From: Chondrosia reniformis
Lineage: Eukaryota; Porifera; Demospongiae; Chondrillida; Chondrillidae
Assembly: GCA_947172415.1 (NCBI GenBank)
Contig: OX359199.1
Span: 3,560,001 to 3,624,000, forward strand
Direction: 5' to 3'
Length of the DNA: 64,000 nucleotides
Position numbers and translations under genes: made by a program. Shown piece after piece: positions 49,101-59,248 of the stretch. Positions within the stretch are counted from its first letter, which is position 1, and each line of letters begins with the position of its first letter. The notes under the pieces were generated by a model that had not been told where the DNA came from, did no database searches, and saw only the letters and a list, made by a program, of their open reading frames with translations.

Positions 49101-49539
49101 ATACAACAAGACCATAAAACTAGTTACTAGTACATACAACCAGTACATACAACTAGTACCAACATCTAGTACATACAACTAGTACATACAATTAGTACAT
49201 ACAACTAGTACATACAACTAGTTCATAGAACTAGTACACATAACTCTTCCATACAACATGTACATACAACTAGTAACGAGTATATACAACTAATACACAC
49301 AACTAGCAAATACAACTTGTACATACAACCAGTAACGAGTACCTAAAACTGGCATATACAACTAGTACATACAACTTGTCCATACTACTAGTACCTACAA
49401 CTTGTAAATATCTTCAGTCCTAGTACATAGAAATAGTACATACAACTATTACATACAACTAGTACAAACAATTTGTACATACAAATAATGAGTACAAACA
49501 ACTAGTACATACAAATTTTACGTATAACTAGTGCATAGA
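46158..49539 (-). repeat. 13-bp satellite array in reverse orientation
   Basis: About 3.4 kb of CATACAACTAGTA units (reverse complement of the left array). It contains a large internal duplication: about 46845-47225 and 48675-49060 are nearly identical (shared ACAGCTGGTACATATAAC, TATCTAACACTAGTAATTTT), as are about 47480-47620 and 49320-49460. No genes. Confidence 0.95.
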
Positions 49540-50573
49540 CACAGGCGCCGTATGGCTGTTCCGCGTTAAATTGCGTTAAACCATTAACCCTTTACAAGTT
49601 AATTTCTCAGCATAGGAATAACTAATGCCTTTCAAAATTTATATTTAAAGTCTTAATGGTTTGAATAATAGTCTTACAAATTTTGAAGGGCATCGAATAA
49701 AAGTTTTCTTCGAAATTCTCCGCCGAATTAGCACCCATTTACAACACTCATAAGGTTTGCGCTTAGTTCTTGGAAGAGCTACAGCCAATTTCTGTACATC
49801 ATTGGAATCCTTATAGGTTAAACTAAAAATCTGTCGGCCTCGGTTTTAATACAGCTTTCCTTTCTTGAGATAATAAAGAAAATGTCACTATTAAGTGTAA
49901 TGAACAAGCACAAATTTGGCCATAACTTGACTAATGAAGAGGGTATCGATACCGAGGCCGACAGTTTTGTATAGCAACACTTACTGATCACTATGAAACC
50001 ATCGGCGTTGTCCAACTGTTCTTCTAGACTAAGCACAAAACGATTTTCTTAACAACAACACTTCGCCGACATTTTCGGCAGTTGTAATGATATTCATAAA
50101 TACAGTTAAATAAATTCATTGTCATTTAACACCTATCTTGTTTCGTCTAACGCAAATACAGTTAACAGTACTTTCGGAAGTGCAATAGTCGGCGATCATT
50201 GGCTGGGCGTACGTATGCATATATTTACAGCTTTGGCTAAGGTGTTACTTTATTTCTCAAGTGAAAATCGCCTAAAATCATTCAAAGAAATGCCAAGAAA
50301 AGCCAAAGCAATTCGTGGAAGTTTGACCTTCAATTGTGGATTTGCTAGCGTTGCTGCTTATTATTTATTCGCCAACAAAAGGTAAGTGTTTCGAATTGGG
50401 TGAATTGGGTATTACTAGGGAGTCTTTAAAACACAGAATCTGTTTGGACTAACGCTAAATAACGCATTCACTCTAACGATTAAAAAACGAACATTCTTTA
50501 CTAATTAGCGATTGTTAGGTGACGATCGCTATAACGCAGGCTATCCCTCACGAACAGCCATAAGGTACCAGTG
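49540..50573. mobile_element. ~1.03-kb TIR element within the 13-bp satellite
   Basis: The left end CACAGGCGCCGTATGGCTG and the right end, read in reverse (CACTGGTACCTTATGGCTG), align over about 22 bp with few mismatches. These are terminal inverted repeats. Satellite lies directly outside both ends. The right end also occurs at 1957-2499. No transposase was recognised, so it appears non-autonomous. Superfamily not determined; no clear target-site duplication could be read. Confidence 0.65.
50290..50382 (+). CDS. Possible short 5' exon inside the TIR element
   Basis: ATG at 50290 in the context AAAGAAATGCC opens a 31-codon frame (MPRKAKAIRGSLTFNC ... YYLFANKR). It ends exactly at a consensus donor, AAAAG|GTAAGT, at 50381-50382. 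The same frame is open further upstream to about 50119. No domain recognised. It could be a transposon-carried or captured exon, or chance. Confidence 0.25.
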
Positions 50574-51668
50574 GAACTTTTACATACAACTAGTACATGG
50601 GACTAGTATATACAAAAACTATAAACAACTAGAACACACTACTAGTACATACAACTAGACCATAAAACTAGTACATACAACTAGACCATAAAGGAGTAAC
50701 TAGTCCATACAACCACTACATACAACTAGTACATATGAGTAGGTTATACAACTAGTACATTTAACTATTACATACAACTAGAACGTACAACTAGTAAATA
50801 TAACCAATCCGAGTATATACAACTAGTTCAAAGAACCAGTACAAACAACTAGTAACGAGTACATTCATAAAACTAATACCTAAAACTAGTAAGTATAATA
50901 AGTTCTAATACATACAACTTGGAAATACAACTAATACTACAACTAGCACACACATCTATTACATATACCTAGTACATACAACTAGTAAATGCGACTAATG
51001 CAGGCAGCTATTACACTTAACTAGAACTTATAATTGGTATTTATATCTATTAATTATAACTAGTACATGCACATATAGAAGTAGTCCATTCAACTAGTAT
51101 ATATAACTAGTATATACAACTAGTACATTAAACAAGTATTACAACTAGTACATAAAACTAGCACATATAACTAATACACACAACTAGTACATACAATTAG
51201 GACCTAAAACTAGTAAATATAACTATTGCTAGTACATTCAATTAATAATTAGAAACTAGTACATACAACTAGTAAGTAGTCCATACAGCTAGTACATACA
51301 ACTAGTAGAAACAACTAGTAAATACAACAAGTACATATAATTAGCACCACAACTAGTAGGTATAATTAGTTCATAGAACTAGTACACACAATTAGTTCAT
51401 AGAACTAATACACACAATTAGTCCATACAACTAGTACATACAACTAGTACATACAACTAGAACATACAAATACAATATACCACTAGAACATACTACTAGT
51501 ACATACAACTAGACCATAAAAGGTGTAACTGGGACATACAACCACTACATACAATTAGTATATATAAGTAGTACATACAACTGATACATTTAAGAAGTAC
51601 ATACAACTAGCATGTACAACTAGGAAATATTACAAGTACTAGTACATACAACTAGTGCTTACAACTAG
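50574..51668 (-). repeat. 13-bp satellite array, second reverse block
   Basis: CATACAACTAGTA-type units between the TIR element and the 3' end of LINE copy 2. Longer words, such as GCGACTAAT.CAGGCAGCTA near 50990, recur at 46625 and 47755, showing that the blocks are parts of one array. Confidence 0.95.
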
Positions 51669-51713
51669 TACCTACTTTAGAAAGAAAAGCCTTAATGGAG
51701 AACCTTGTTACTT

Positions 51714-51737
51714 CTTGCCTTAGTTTACTAAGGCAAG
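51714..51737 (-). other. Perfect hairpin near the LINE copy 2 3' end
   Basis: Read on the minus strand: CTTGCCTTAG, loop TAAA, CTAAGGCAAG, a perfect 10-bp stem about 45 bp before the satellite junction. Terminal hairpins in LINE 3' UTRs are often what the RT recognises; here that is inference. Confidence 0.6.
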
Positions 51738-51942
51738 GAGTATCTGGCTTGGACAACCCTCAGTCAGTTATGTTTTCCCTTCTTCGGGTTTTTAGCCAGA
51801 AGCCTCGGCTTGGGCCCTTCCGGAAGCAGGAAACAGGTGCGCGTCGGGCCAAAGTTGACCGTCATAATAGGAGTAAGTACCTCCATACACCAATCCACCA
51901 CTGCTTTCCAGAGGTGGATAGGCAAGACCGGGACAGGACTAC

Positions 51943-52587
51943 TTATCGTCCAGGCCCCAATCCCTCAACAGATAGATGTTGCCTCAATATCCTCACAGCT
52001 GAACAGAGAACAGTTCTTTGCATGGCTCTCATCCCTTCTACTGCACTTTTCGACAGCTTTGGAATTTCCCTAAGGTCTTCTAATAGCGTCTCCACTGTCC
52101 CCAAAGCACCAATTATCATTGGGACTACCTTAATTCGGTAGCCCCTAAATTGTTTCCTCATATCAGCTGCCAGCTTCTGGTACTATTGGAACTTCTCTTA
52201 CCATCTTCCATTAATATTGCTGTCAGTAGGAACTGACATCTCAATAATGTAGATGGAATTACATAGCCGATCCTCAACCACTAAGTCTGGCCTTCTTTCT
52301 GTCATTTCTTCATCTGTAGGGATGCTAGGATCCCACAAAATTTTGACAGACCTATTCTCATAGACTAGTTTTGCTTCTAGTTTGTACCAGGGCTCTTCCT
52401 GCTTGAATCCATATTCTTTCAACAATCTCCACAACACTATCAGTATTGCCCGGTCATGCCTCTCTTTGTAAAGAGAAAATCCCTTTGGCTCACACATGTT
52501 TAGTATGTGTTTGACCGTTTCCATAGCCTTGCCACATTCTCTGCACAGTAGGAGGCTACAATTCCTCAGAATCCTATTTTGGGACAC
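51943..52587 (-). pseudogene. R4-like LINE copy 2: zinc finger and restriction-like endonuclease
   Basis: Minus strand: LLLCRECGKAMETVKHILNM (C-x2-C ... H ... C finger), a region with YGFKQEEPWYKLEAKLV, then WDPSIPTDEE. The PD-(D/E)xK-type catalytic segment follows, RRPDLVVEDRL ... IYIIEMSVP, which nicks target DNA in RLE-type LINEs. TAA and TAG between 52200 and 52162 interrupt it. The same frame resumes with VVPMIIGALGTVETLLEDL and QRTVLCSAVRILRQHL, the usual end of such proteins. It is therefore nearly complete but nonsense-mutated. Confidence 0.8.
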
Positions 52588-53102
52588 CTAGTGTGCAGCA
52601 CATCATCTCGGGCTGTGAGAATCAGAGCCTCAGTTTGAGGTCTGAGTCTCCCCTCAGAAAGCCACACATAAGACACCCTATTTGTGACTAGTGTGCCCTG
52701 GTGAGACTTTTCGGCTAGGTTACTTTCTAACCTTTCAGTCTGAGCCTCCTGGAGCTCCCGTGCCACTCTCCTCCATTCTCTTACACTATTTTGTGAAGGA
52801 TCTCTCTTTAGCCTCATTCCCGGTTCTAGTTCTATTCCGTGGCTTCGCAGTATCAACCTGGCTTCTTTCAAGACAGTCCTCCTCTGCTTTCAGCACTCCA
52901 GCCACTTTTGGTGTTTAACCACAACAGCTGTGAGTGGATCATTGACAGTATGGAGGTATCTTGCCAGATACACAACAGCCCTGTCGTGATCCAAAGGAAA
53001 ACTACAGAGCCCTAAACTACCTTTAGAGCGAGGCAAGTTCACTCTGTCAATGGCAGAGTTATAGTGATGACACTGGTTCTTTCTCATGATCTTTCTCACC
53101 AT
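52566..53102 (-). pseudogene. R4-like LINE copy 2: thumb region
   Basis: Two open stretches (53102-52890 and 52871-52566) match copy 1 8374-8901: CHHYNSAIDRVNLPRSKG, ARYLHTVNDPL, then VREWRRVARELQEAQTERL and ILTARDDVLHTRCPK. A frame change and stop separate them. Confidence 0.75.
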
Positions 53103-53333
53103 TCACTCCAGTTTTGGAAGCTCACTCTTTGTCCACCTCAAACTGGGTAAGAGTATCTCAATAGAAAGGCACACAACATGTTAGAGGCTTCTGCAGCATT
53201 CTTACCATTGAGGTTAGAGCTCCACACTTTGTGGAGTCTCCTTCTCAATTCGTTGATCAAGCAAGCTTTGACCTTGCTGTCATCTACCTCAAACAGTTGG
53301 TCTAGCCCTAGGTTCTTATAAGTAGTACCTTTT

Positions 53334-53681
53334 TCAAGGCTCCATTATGGATTCTTCACTGCATTCAGGGTTGCCTGGGCCAGCCAGAACTTTCCCCTTT
53401 TGCATGTGAGCTGTTCCACACTTTCTCACTCCAAACCTCATGCCAATGGCATTTGAAGTTTTCTCCACACATTCCATGGCTTCCCTGAGTTTTTCAGGCC
53501 CTCCAGCATATATCTTAAGGTCATCCATGTACAACAAGTGTGACATGGTGTTCCTTTCCCCATTATGCCAGAGGGTATATCCCTTGGTTCTGTTAAGAAC
53601 TTGGGATATGGGAGCTATGGCCGGACAAAAGAGGAGTGGCAATAAGGAGTCCCCTTGGAAGAGTCCCTGTTATATTTAACA
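53334..53681 (-). pseudogene. R4-like LINE copy 2: RT palm with intact YMDD
   Basis: Minus strand: CPAIAPISQVLNRTKGYTLW, then NTMSHLLYMDDLKIYAGG with YMDD at 53520-53531, and VRKCGTAHMQKGKVLAG. The palm is cut off at 53682 by the TIR element. Copy 1 has YMDE at the same site. Confidence 0.8.
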
Positions 53682-54968
53682 CGCTAGTGGAACATGTCCA
53701 TACTTCCGGAAATTTTCAAAAAAGTCGTTAACTAACACTCTTTTTTAATCTACTCTATTTTACTTTAGAAACATCGTATCACTAAACAAATTATATAGAT
53801 TTGAAGCGCTATTCTTTCTTAATAATTTGGCTACAAGAGCGTCACGATTGCAGGCTTAAAAGAGAAGGTTAGCGGCCGTAAGTGATAGGTGCCAAATCGC
53901 CAAAAATGTTTTATTAGACAGTGGAAAATACGAATATAGAATAAATGGTGACACCAATCTATGAAGGATAATGATATCTAACGATGGTATGTATACTCCT
54001 TTTAAATTCCCTTTACTTTTTGAATTATAATCGAAAACGTATTTTCGTACCTTTATCAGGCGCCTCTAGTACTTCATATCTCAGTTAAGCAAGGGAATAT
54101 TCCAGGAGTATACATACAACTTTTAGGCTGTTACTTACTGAAGAGATTGATGTCAAAAAATGGTTAGATATACAATTCTCCACTGTCTAATAATCGGTTC
54201 GTTTTCCATTTGTCTCTTCTCCTTCGAGTAATGGTATTGTCACGTGATTATCAGCCGAAATTAGTGATATAGCTTAGCCATCATACAATGACGTCTTATG
54301 ACGTTGCATATGCACCCAAATATTTGGTAACACGTTATACAAGCATTAGACTTCCGAAGTTGATATGTCAAGTAAGGCTTCTCGGTAGCGATACAGTTTC
54401 CTTGATCGAAGTTTTTTGTTATTGTAAGAGGTAAGTGGAAACAGTAAACATGCATGTCTACCAATATCTACGTAATTATCAATGGCGAAAATGTATGAGC
54501 AATTAACGAAGTATAATCAAAAGAAAATCGAACGTTTCGGTCATGTAAGCCTTAATTCCTCAGCTATTATAATACGTTAATAATAGCTGAGGAATTAAGG
54601 CTTACGTGACCGAAACGTTCGATTCTTTTTTTGATTATTAACGTAGTATAATCAAAAGAAAAACGTTCTATTCTTCTTTTGATTATTAACGTAGTATAAT
54701 CAAAAGCAAAATAAAACGTTTCGGTCACGTAGGCCTTTATTGGCCTTCCTCTGTCGTTGGCCTTCCTCCGCAATTGCTCATAAGTTTTCATAATTGATAC
54801 TTTAACATCGAAAACGACTAGTGATGAATCGTGACGTTTCAGTGGCTGGTGCTCTGCTTCACGCGCAGGTCACATGCTAGAGACACTTCCGCCTGGAATG
54901 TGACACCTCTGAATGCGCTAATAGACGAATTACAAAAATCGGAAATTCGTAGACATGTTACACATGCG
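53682..54968. mobile_element. ~1.29-kb TIR element inserted in LINE copy 2
   Basis: Ends CGCTAGTGGAACATGTC (53682-53698) and, in reverse, CGCATGTGTAACATGTC (54968-54952), a 17-bp TIR with three mismatches. Comparison with copy 1 (ACAGGGGTGCTCC context near 7795) shows that the LINE sequence is continuous without it. Inside are two further foldbacks: GTATGTATACTCC / GGAGTATACATAC (about 53984-54117) and the palindrome at 54512-54637. No transposase recognised. Confidence 0.75.
54512..54637. repeat. Palindrome inside the 1.29-kb element, arms of about 60 bp
   Basis: AATCAAAAGAAAATCGAACG ... CAGCTATTATAA is followed after ACG by TTAATAATAGCTG ... CGTTCGATTCTTTTT. Partial copies of the arm (ATCAAAAG, AAACGTT) continue to about 54740, including CGTTTCGGTCACGTAGGCC. 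Confidence 0.8.
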
Positions 54969-55985
54969 CAGGGGTGCTCCTAACCACCTTCCCCGCAGTC
55001 CTCAACTCAAGCACAGTAGCCCAGTGTTTGGAGAAGAGCTCTATAGACCTACGGATCCAACCTGGGCACTTGATGGTTTTTAGCACCTTCATCACCCACT
55101 TGTGAGGGACTCTATCATATGCCTTCTCATCGATCCATGCCACACTAAGTGGCTTGCCCATAATTTTGGCATCTAGACCGATTGTTTGATCCAGCAATAG
55201 ACAGTCCACACAGCCTCACCTCCTTTTCTTCATGGCCCTTTGGGCCATAAGCAATTGATCATTAATGTAGGTGTAAGTGAGTAATTCTGATGCAATGTAT
55301 GCTGTGACAGCCTTGTACATTGTGTTGAGACACGCAATAGGTCGGTAGTTGGCTGCACTTTTCGGTTACCCTTTTTGGGGATGAGTAGAGTGCGACCCCT
55401 TGTAAGCCAGCCTGGGACTGACAGATCTCGGCTCACCACCCTCCATAGTACATCTGCCAAGGCAGACTGTGCGGAGGGGAGTGCTTTCCACCAAAGGTGT
55501 GGATGCCATCCGGCACAGGGGCTGACCAGCTTTTTGCCTTTTTCAAGGCTTTCCTCAGTTTGTTCCCATCAATGTTATCAGGACCTTCAGAGGAGGATCT
55601 ACCCACCCTCATTTTGTTTTCCTTTAGCCATTCTTTCACCCCTGGGTTGTCTTTGTTGACCTTACCAACCTAGTACCTACAATCTTTGCCCAAAAGTCTT
55701 TTACTACCTCAATTGAGGGAGCTTCATTGGAGGTTGGAACATTGTCATTCATCCGGAACTTCCTTTGGGTATTCCAAAGGTGGTTTTGTTCCTGGAATTT
55801 CCTGCGTTCAGCCGATCTTCGCTCTTGTGGGGTCCAGACCCTGAGTTTCCCCAGTGTCTGTTCTCGAGCTCTGATCAGCATATTCAGGTTTAATGAATGG
55901 AACTTCCTCTTAAGCTTTCTTCGGAGTACTTTCTTGCGTTTGGTCATAGGATTATTACTCTGTTGACGCGCTATTTCCGCATAAC
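54969..55985 (-). pseudogene. R4-like LINE copy 2: N-terminal and RT finger regions
   Basis: Minus strand from 55947: a basic region (KVLRRKLKRKFHSLNLNML), SFLL-type linker, KKAKSWSAPVPDGIHTFGG near 55530, then LTRGRTLLIPKKGN, LLDQTIGLDAKIMGKPLSVA and AYDRVPHKWVMKVLKTIKCP. At least four frame changes or stops occur. One codon appears lost in WIDEKAYDR (copy 1 WIDYEKAYDR). The 5' truncation at about 55985 abuts satellite. Confidence 0.75.
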
Positions 55986-56891
55986 TATTCCTAGTACATA
56001 CAATTAGTACTTAAAACTGGTACATACAACTAGTAAGTAGCACATACAACTAGTACATACAACTAGTAAGTAGCACATACAACTAGTACATACAACTAGT
56101 CCATACAGCTAGTCCATACAACTAGTAGAAACAACTAGTAAATACAACTAGTACATATAACTAGCACTACAACTAAAACTTAGAACTAGTTCATAGAAGT
56201 AGTATCTACAAGTAGTTCATACCACTAGTACATACCACTAGTACATTAAAGTAATACTACAACAAGTACAAAGAACTAGTACATTCTACTAGTCCATACA
56301 ACGAGTCCAAACAACTTGTACATACAATTGGTATATGCAACTAGTACTATAACTAGTACATAAAACTAGTACAAAGAACTAGTACACACAACTAGTACAT
56401 ACAACTAGTACATACAACTATTCCACATAACTAGTATATACAACTAGTACATTAAACTAGTATTACAACTAGTACATATTACTAGTACATAGAACTAGTT
56501 CATACAACTAGGTCTACAACTAGTAAATATAACAATTATTAGTCCAATGCAATTAAAACATTAAACGAGTACATACAACTTTTAACTAAAAAATACAACT
56601 AGTACAGACAATTAGTACAAACAACTAGTACTTACAACTAGTACATACAACTAGTACATACAACTAGTACATACAACTACTCCTCACATCTGGAACATAC
56701 CTCTAGTACATAGAACTAGTACATACACCTAGTACATTCAACTAGTACACACAACTAGTTCATACAACGAATACCTACAACTAGTACATACAACTAATAC
56801 AACCAACGAGTTAATATAACTATTACTAGTACATACAACTAGTTAATACAAATAGTCCATATAACTACCATATACAACTAGAACACAAAAC
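55986..56891 (-). repeat. 13-bp satellite array, third reverse block
   Basis: CATACAACTAGTA-type units from the 5' end of LINE copy 2 to the palindrome at 56892. Confidence 0.95.
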
Positions 56892-56955
56892 AAGTAGTTC
56901 GAGTTTAAAAAACTCGTGGGGGCGCCTGGCACCCCTATGCAAACTCGAACTACTT
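56892..56955 (-). repeat. Nested palindrome (family copy 5, reverse orientation)
   Basis: Arms AAGTAGTTCGAGTTT and AAACTCGAACTACTT around GGGGGCGCCTGGCACCCC. It forms the exact boundary between the satellite and the non-repetitive right edge. Confidence 0.85.
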
Positions 56956-57346
56956 GGCGTATTTCATAGATGTCACCTTTACTCATGCCATTTAGCAGCA
57001 CCCTAATAGCTAGAGTGATCCCAGGATGCACCACACGGAGGTAGGCATGAATGCAGTCCACAGGGAGGTGTTTGCTTTGGAGGGGCAAGTGGATGCCCGT
57101 AAGCATGTTACCAGCCCTGGATGTAATGGAGGATGTACAGATGGCTGTGGTAGCCAGTGTGACATGTTTCGTGCATGTCTTGGAAGTGCCTGCATTAAAA
57201 GAAACTGTAAAATTAGAATCAATGTACTGTAACCAAACACAGTTAGTTGGACCAAGTGAGTATAAAGTACTCACTAATATAGTGTGCAAAAGTTGCACAA
57301 ACATGAAGATATTATGTCTAAGTTTGTAGAATGCTAATACATTCAT
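56956..57346 (-). CDS. Unrecognised minus-strand ORF with possible splice acceptor
   Basis: A frame open from 57346 through the adjacent palindrome. The part after a plausible acceptor (TTTCTTTTAATGCAG, exon from about 57196) is the most protein-like: KTCTKHVTLATTAICTS, LPLQSKHLPVDCIHAYLRVV, PGITLAIRVLLNGMSKGDIY. A donor-like AAAG|GTGACA lies near 56975. I do not recognise the family. It could be one internal exon of a host gene or part of the retroelement on the same strand to its right. Confidence 0.3.
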
Positions 57347-57660
57347 GAACAGATCTTACTTAGTCTGTTATAAGTAGTAGCTCTAACACCTATTATCCTG
57401 CTAAATTATGCAGGAGAGTGTCAGCTACTACACACATACTTTACAAAGGCATGTATCAGTCACATGAAAATGTGTAAAAGACATGCATATGCATGTGCAA
57501 ATATATACAGTATAATTACACATATACTATATAAACACATATATATATATAAACACGCATATAATATACAATAACACATATATTATACAATAAGTAATAT
57601 TGTTTATTGTCTATGACAAATAAATAATATATACATATATATCCAGTTCAATTATCAATC
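57347..57660. other. AT-rich interval, no gene recognised
   Basis: Contains TATATA-rich runs and, on the minus strand, ACAATAAACAA, a possible polyadenylation signal about 60 bp after the stop of the retroelement fragment. Confidence 0.4.
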
Positions 57661-57678
57661 ATTAAGATAATAATAAGT

Positions 57679-59063
57679 TCACCCGAAGGTCCCCAGGACT
57701 GAGGCAGCGTTGCCTCGCTGGAGGGCCACAGACACCTGCTGCAGGATGAAGGCCCGTGATTGTGCTTCATTAGTGACCGCTCTGACTCGGCTGCCAATGT
57801 CAGCGAAAAAGTCCAGGGCATCACTACCCATGGCACCAGCCGTCTCCACAACAACTGCAACAAAGTGGTGCGTCTGGGCTAAGTCAAGGTACTTTGCTTT
57901 CTTTCTTTGCTCCGCCAATGCTGCAATTGCCCCTGCTTCCCTTGCAGCCCGGTCCAGATGCGATGCAGCAAAGGTATCAGTACATGCAGCATCCCAGATG
58001 AGGGTGCGGCCTGACCACCAGGGGATGATCGTAACCCCATCGGGTCTCTTGCCATCTGATCTGCAAAGCCCTGTAGGCTCCAACATTGATGGAATCTGTG
58101 CCGCCGCCAAGGAGCGCTTAATGATGTCGTTAAAAGCTGCATGACGGGAATGGTGACCCTCGCTTTTGTAGCAGCTGAGACCGTGGGTGGCCTGTTTGTC
58201 CACAAGGGTACCACCATGGCAGCATGTGTGTGGGTGGCACAGTGGAACACCCAGGCGAAGCCCAACAGCTATACCTACCACCTCATCATCCATGCGTAAA
58301 CCCAGGGATGTGATTGGTTGGGCATTCAGCCAAGCACCTGACTCCTTTATGGAGGCTGCCAAGAGCCTTGCTCGGTCCTTGGGGTCAGTGGTGGTATCAA
58401 GGAGACCATCAAGGGTAGCTTGGACACGTGGCTGGTCCCAAGATCTTTGGTGAATGTTTCCAGGGGAGACTGGAGGCTGATGACTGTGACCCATTCTCCA
58501 CTCCTGTAGAGCCTCCTCAGCTGCTGGGTGGGAGACGCCATGCAGCCTAGGTGGTAGGATCTGTTCAGTGAGGCTCACACAACCAGCAGCAGAAGCCAGG
58601 AAAGCAGACAGTGCAAGCTGTGATGTGTTGCGGACCCCAATACCTCCAAACCCAATGGGTAAGGTTGCCTGAGTTCATGCCGAATTGTCGACCAGATCTA
58701 CATTGAGGATGGCACTGAGACAAGAGCGAAGCTCTAGGTCAAAGGACTTGAGAAGCGGAGACTGGAAACATGGCGCAGTCCTTAGCAGGTACAGTACCTT
58801 TGGGATGGCTATGGAATAGCGCAACAGGGTGATGGCATCATGTTTGGAAAAGTGGCTCAACTTTGCTCCCATTGTCTTCAAGGCCTGTGTCTTGTCGGCA
58901 AGGGAGGTATCAATTGAGTCTCTCTGGCCAATCCCAGGATGACAGCCTGTTCAGGGGGGACTTTGCACAGGGTAGGGGCAGCATCCAGGATCTTCTTGCC
59001 AGCTTGCTCTGCACAAATTAGTTCTGTCTTGCTTCTGTTCAGGTCAAGGCCCAGATATTCCGC
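57679..59063 (-). pseudogene. Retroelement RT C-terminal fragment with Cys/His finger
   Basis: Minus strand: AEYLGLDLNRSKTELICAEQ (59063), a frame change near 58900, HDAITLLRYSIAIPKVLYLL and LRTAPCFQSPLL, NVDLVDNSA, then TGA at 58675-58677 where a Trp codon is expected, and TLPIGFGGIGVRN. The 57679-58578 stretch carries LCHPHTCCHGGTLVDKQATH, DGKRPDGVTIIPWWSGR with LIWDAACTDT (possible PD-type nuclease), and VALQRGNAASVLGTFG at the end. This is the thumb-to-C-terminus of a reverse-transcriptase polyprotein of a type common in marine invertebrates. The exact clade is not resolved. Fingers and palm are missing; instead the N-side joins a copied PARP exon. Confidence 0.65.
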
Positions 59064-59246
59064 TGGGTTTTGAATTCTTTCTATTTTCTCAATTTTTGAC
59101 CAAGGACGGTTCATCCCTGATACGTTAGTGTCCTTTGGATGCATGGAACGGCAGAACTCCTTCTCAACCTCTTGGTACTCCTTGTCATTGGGATCCAGTT
59201 GAAAGGATACAAAGTGGTCATTCTTCAATGCTTCATAATCCATAGG
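59064..59246 (-). pseudogene. Inverted copy of a PARP exon fused to the RT fragment
   Basis: 183 bp are the reverse complement of 62783-62965 with a single mismatch by my reading (AAG for AAT, Lys for Asn). It encodes DYEALKNDHFVSFQLDPNDK through IEKIERIQNP. The frame runs on without a stop across the junction into the RT fragment (RIQNP then AEYLGLD), giving a 124-codon chimeric ORF (59249-58878). Neither edge coincides with a splice site. The copy lies immediately before the first preserved exon of the PARP-like gene on the opposite strand. Confidence 0.9.
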
Positions 59247-59248
59247 CA

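Larger units (their letters stand above)
51669..55985 (-). mobile_element. R4/Dong-like LINE, copy 2, 5'-truncated, with DNA-transposon insertion
   Basis: The same family as 5588-9195, on the minus strand. Its 5' truncation point corresponds to about 6780 of copy 1, and satellite abuts both ends. It keeps the endonuclease and 3' end missing from copy 1. A 1.29-kb element (53682-54968) splits the RT. The pieces in 5'-3' order are N-terminal basic region, RT fingers, insertion, RT palm, thumb, zinc finger and RLE. Confidence 0.85.

Noticed and set aside
54261..54791. ORFs of 67 and 74 codons in the 1.29-kb TIR element
   Set aside because: They come from palindromic and AT-rich sequence; no transposase motif.
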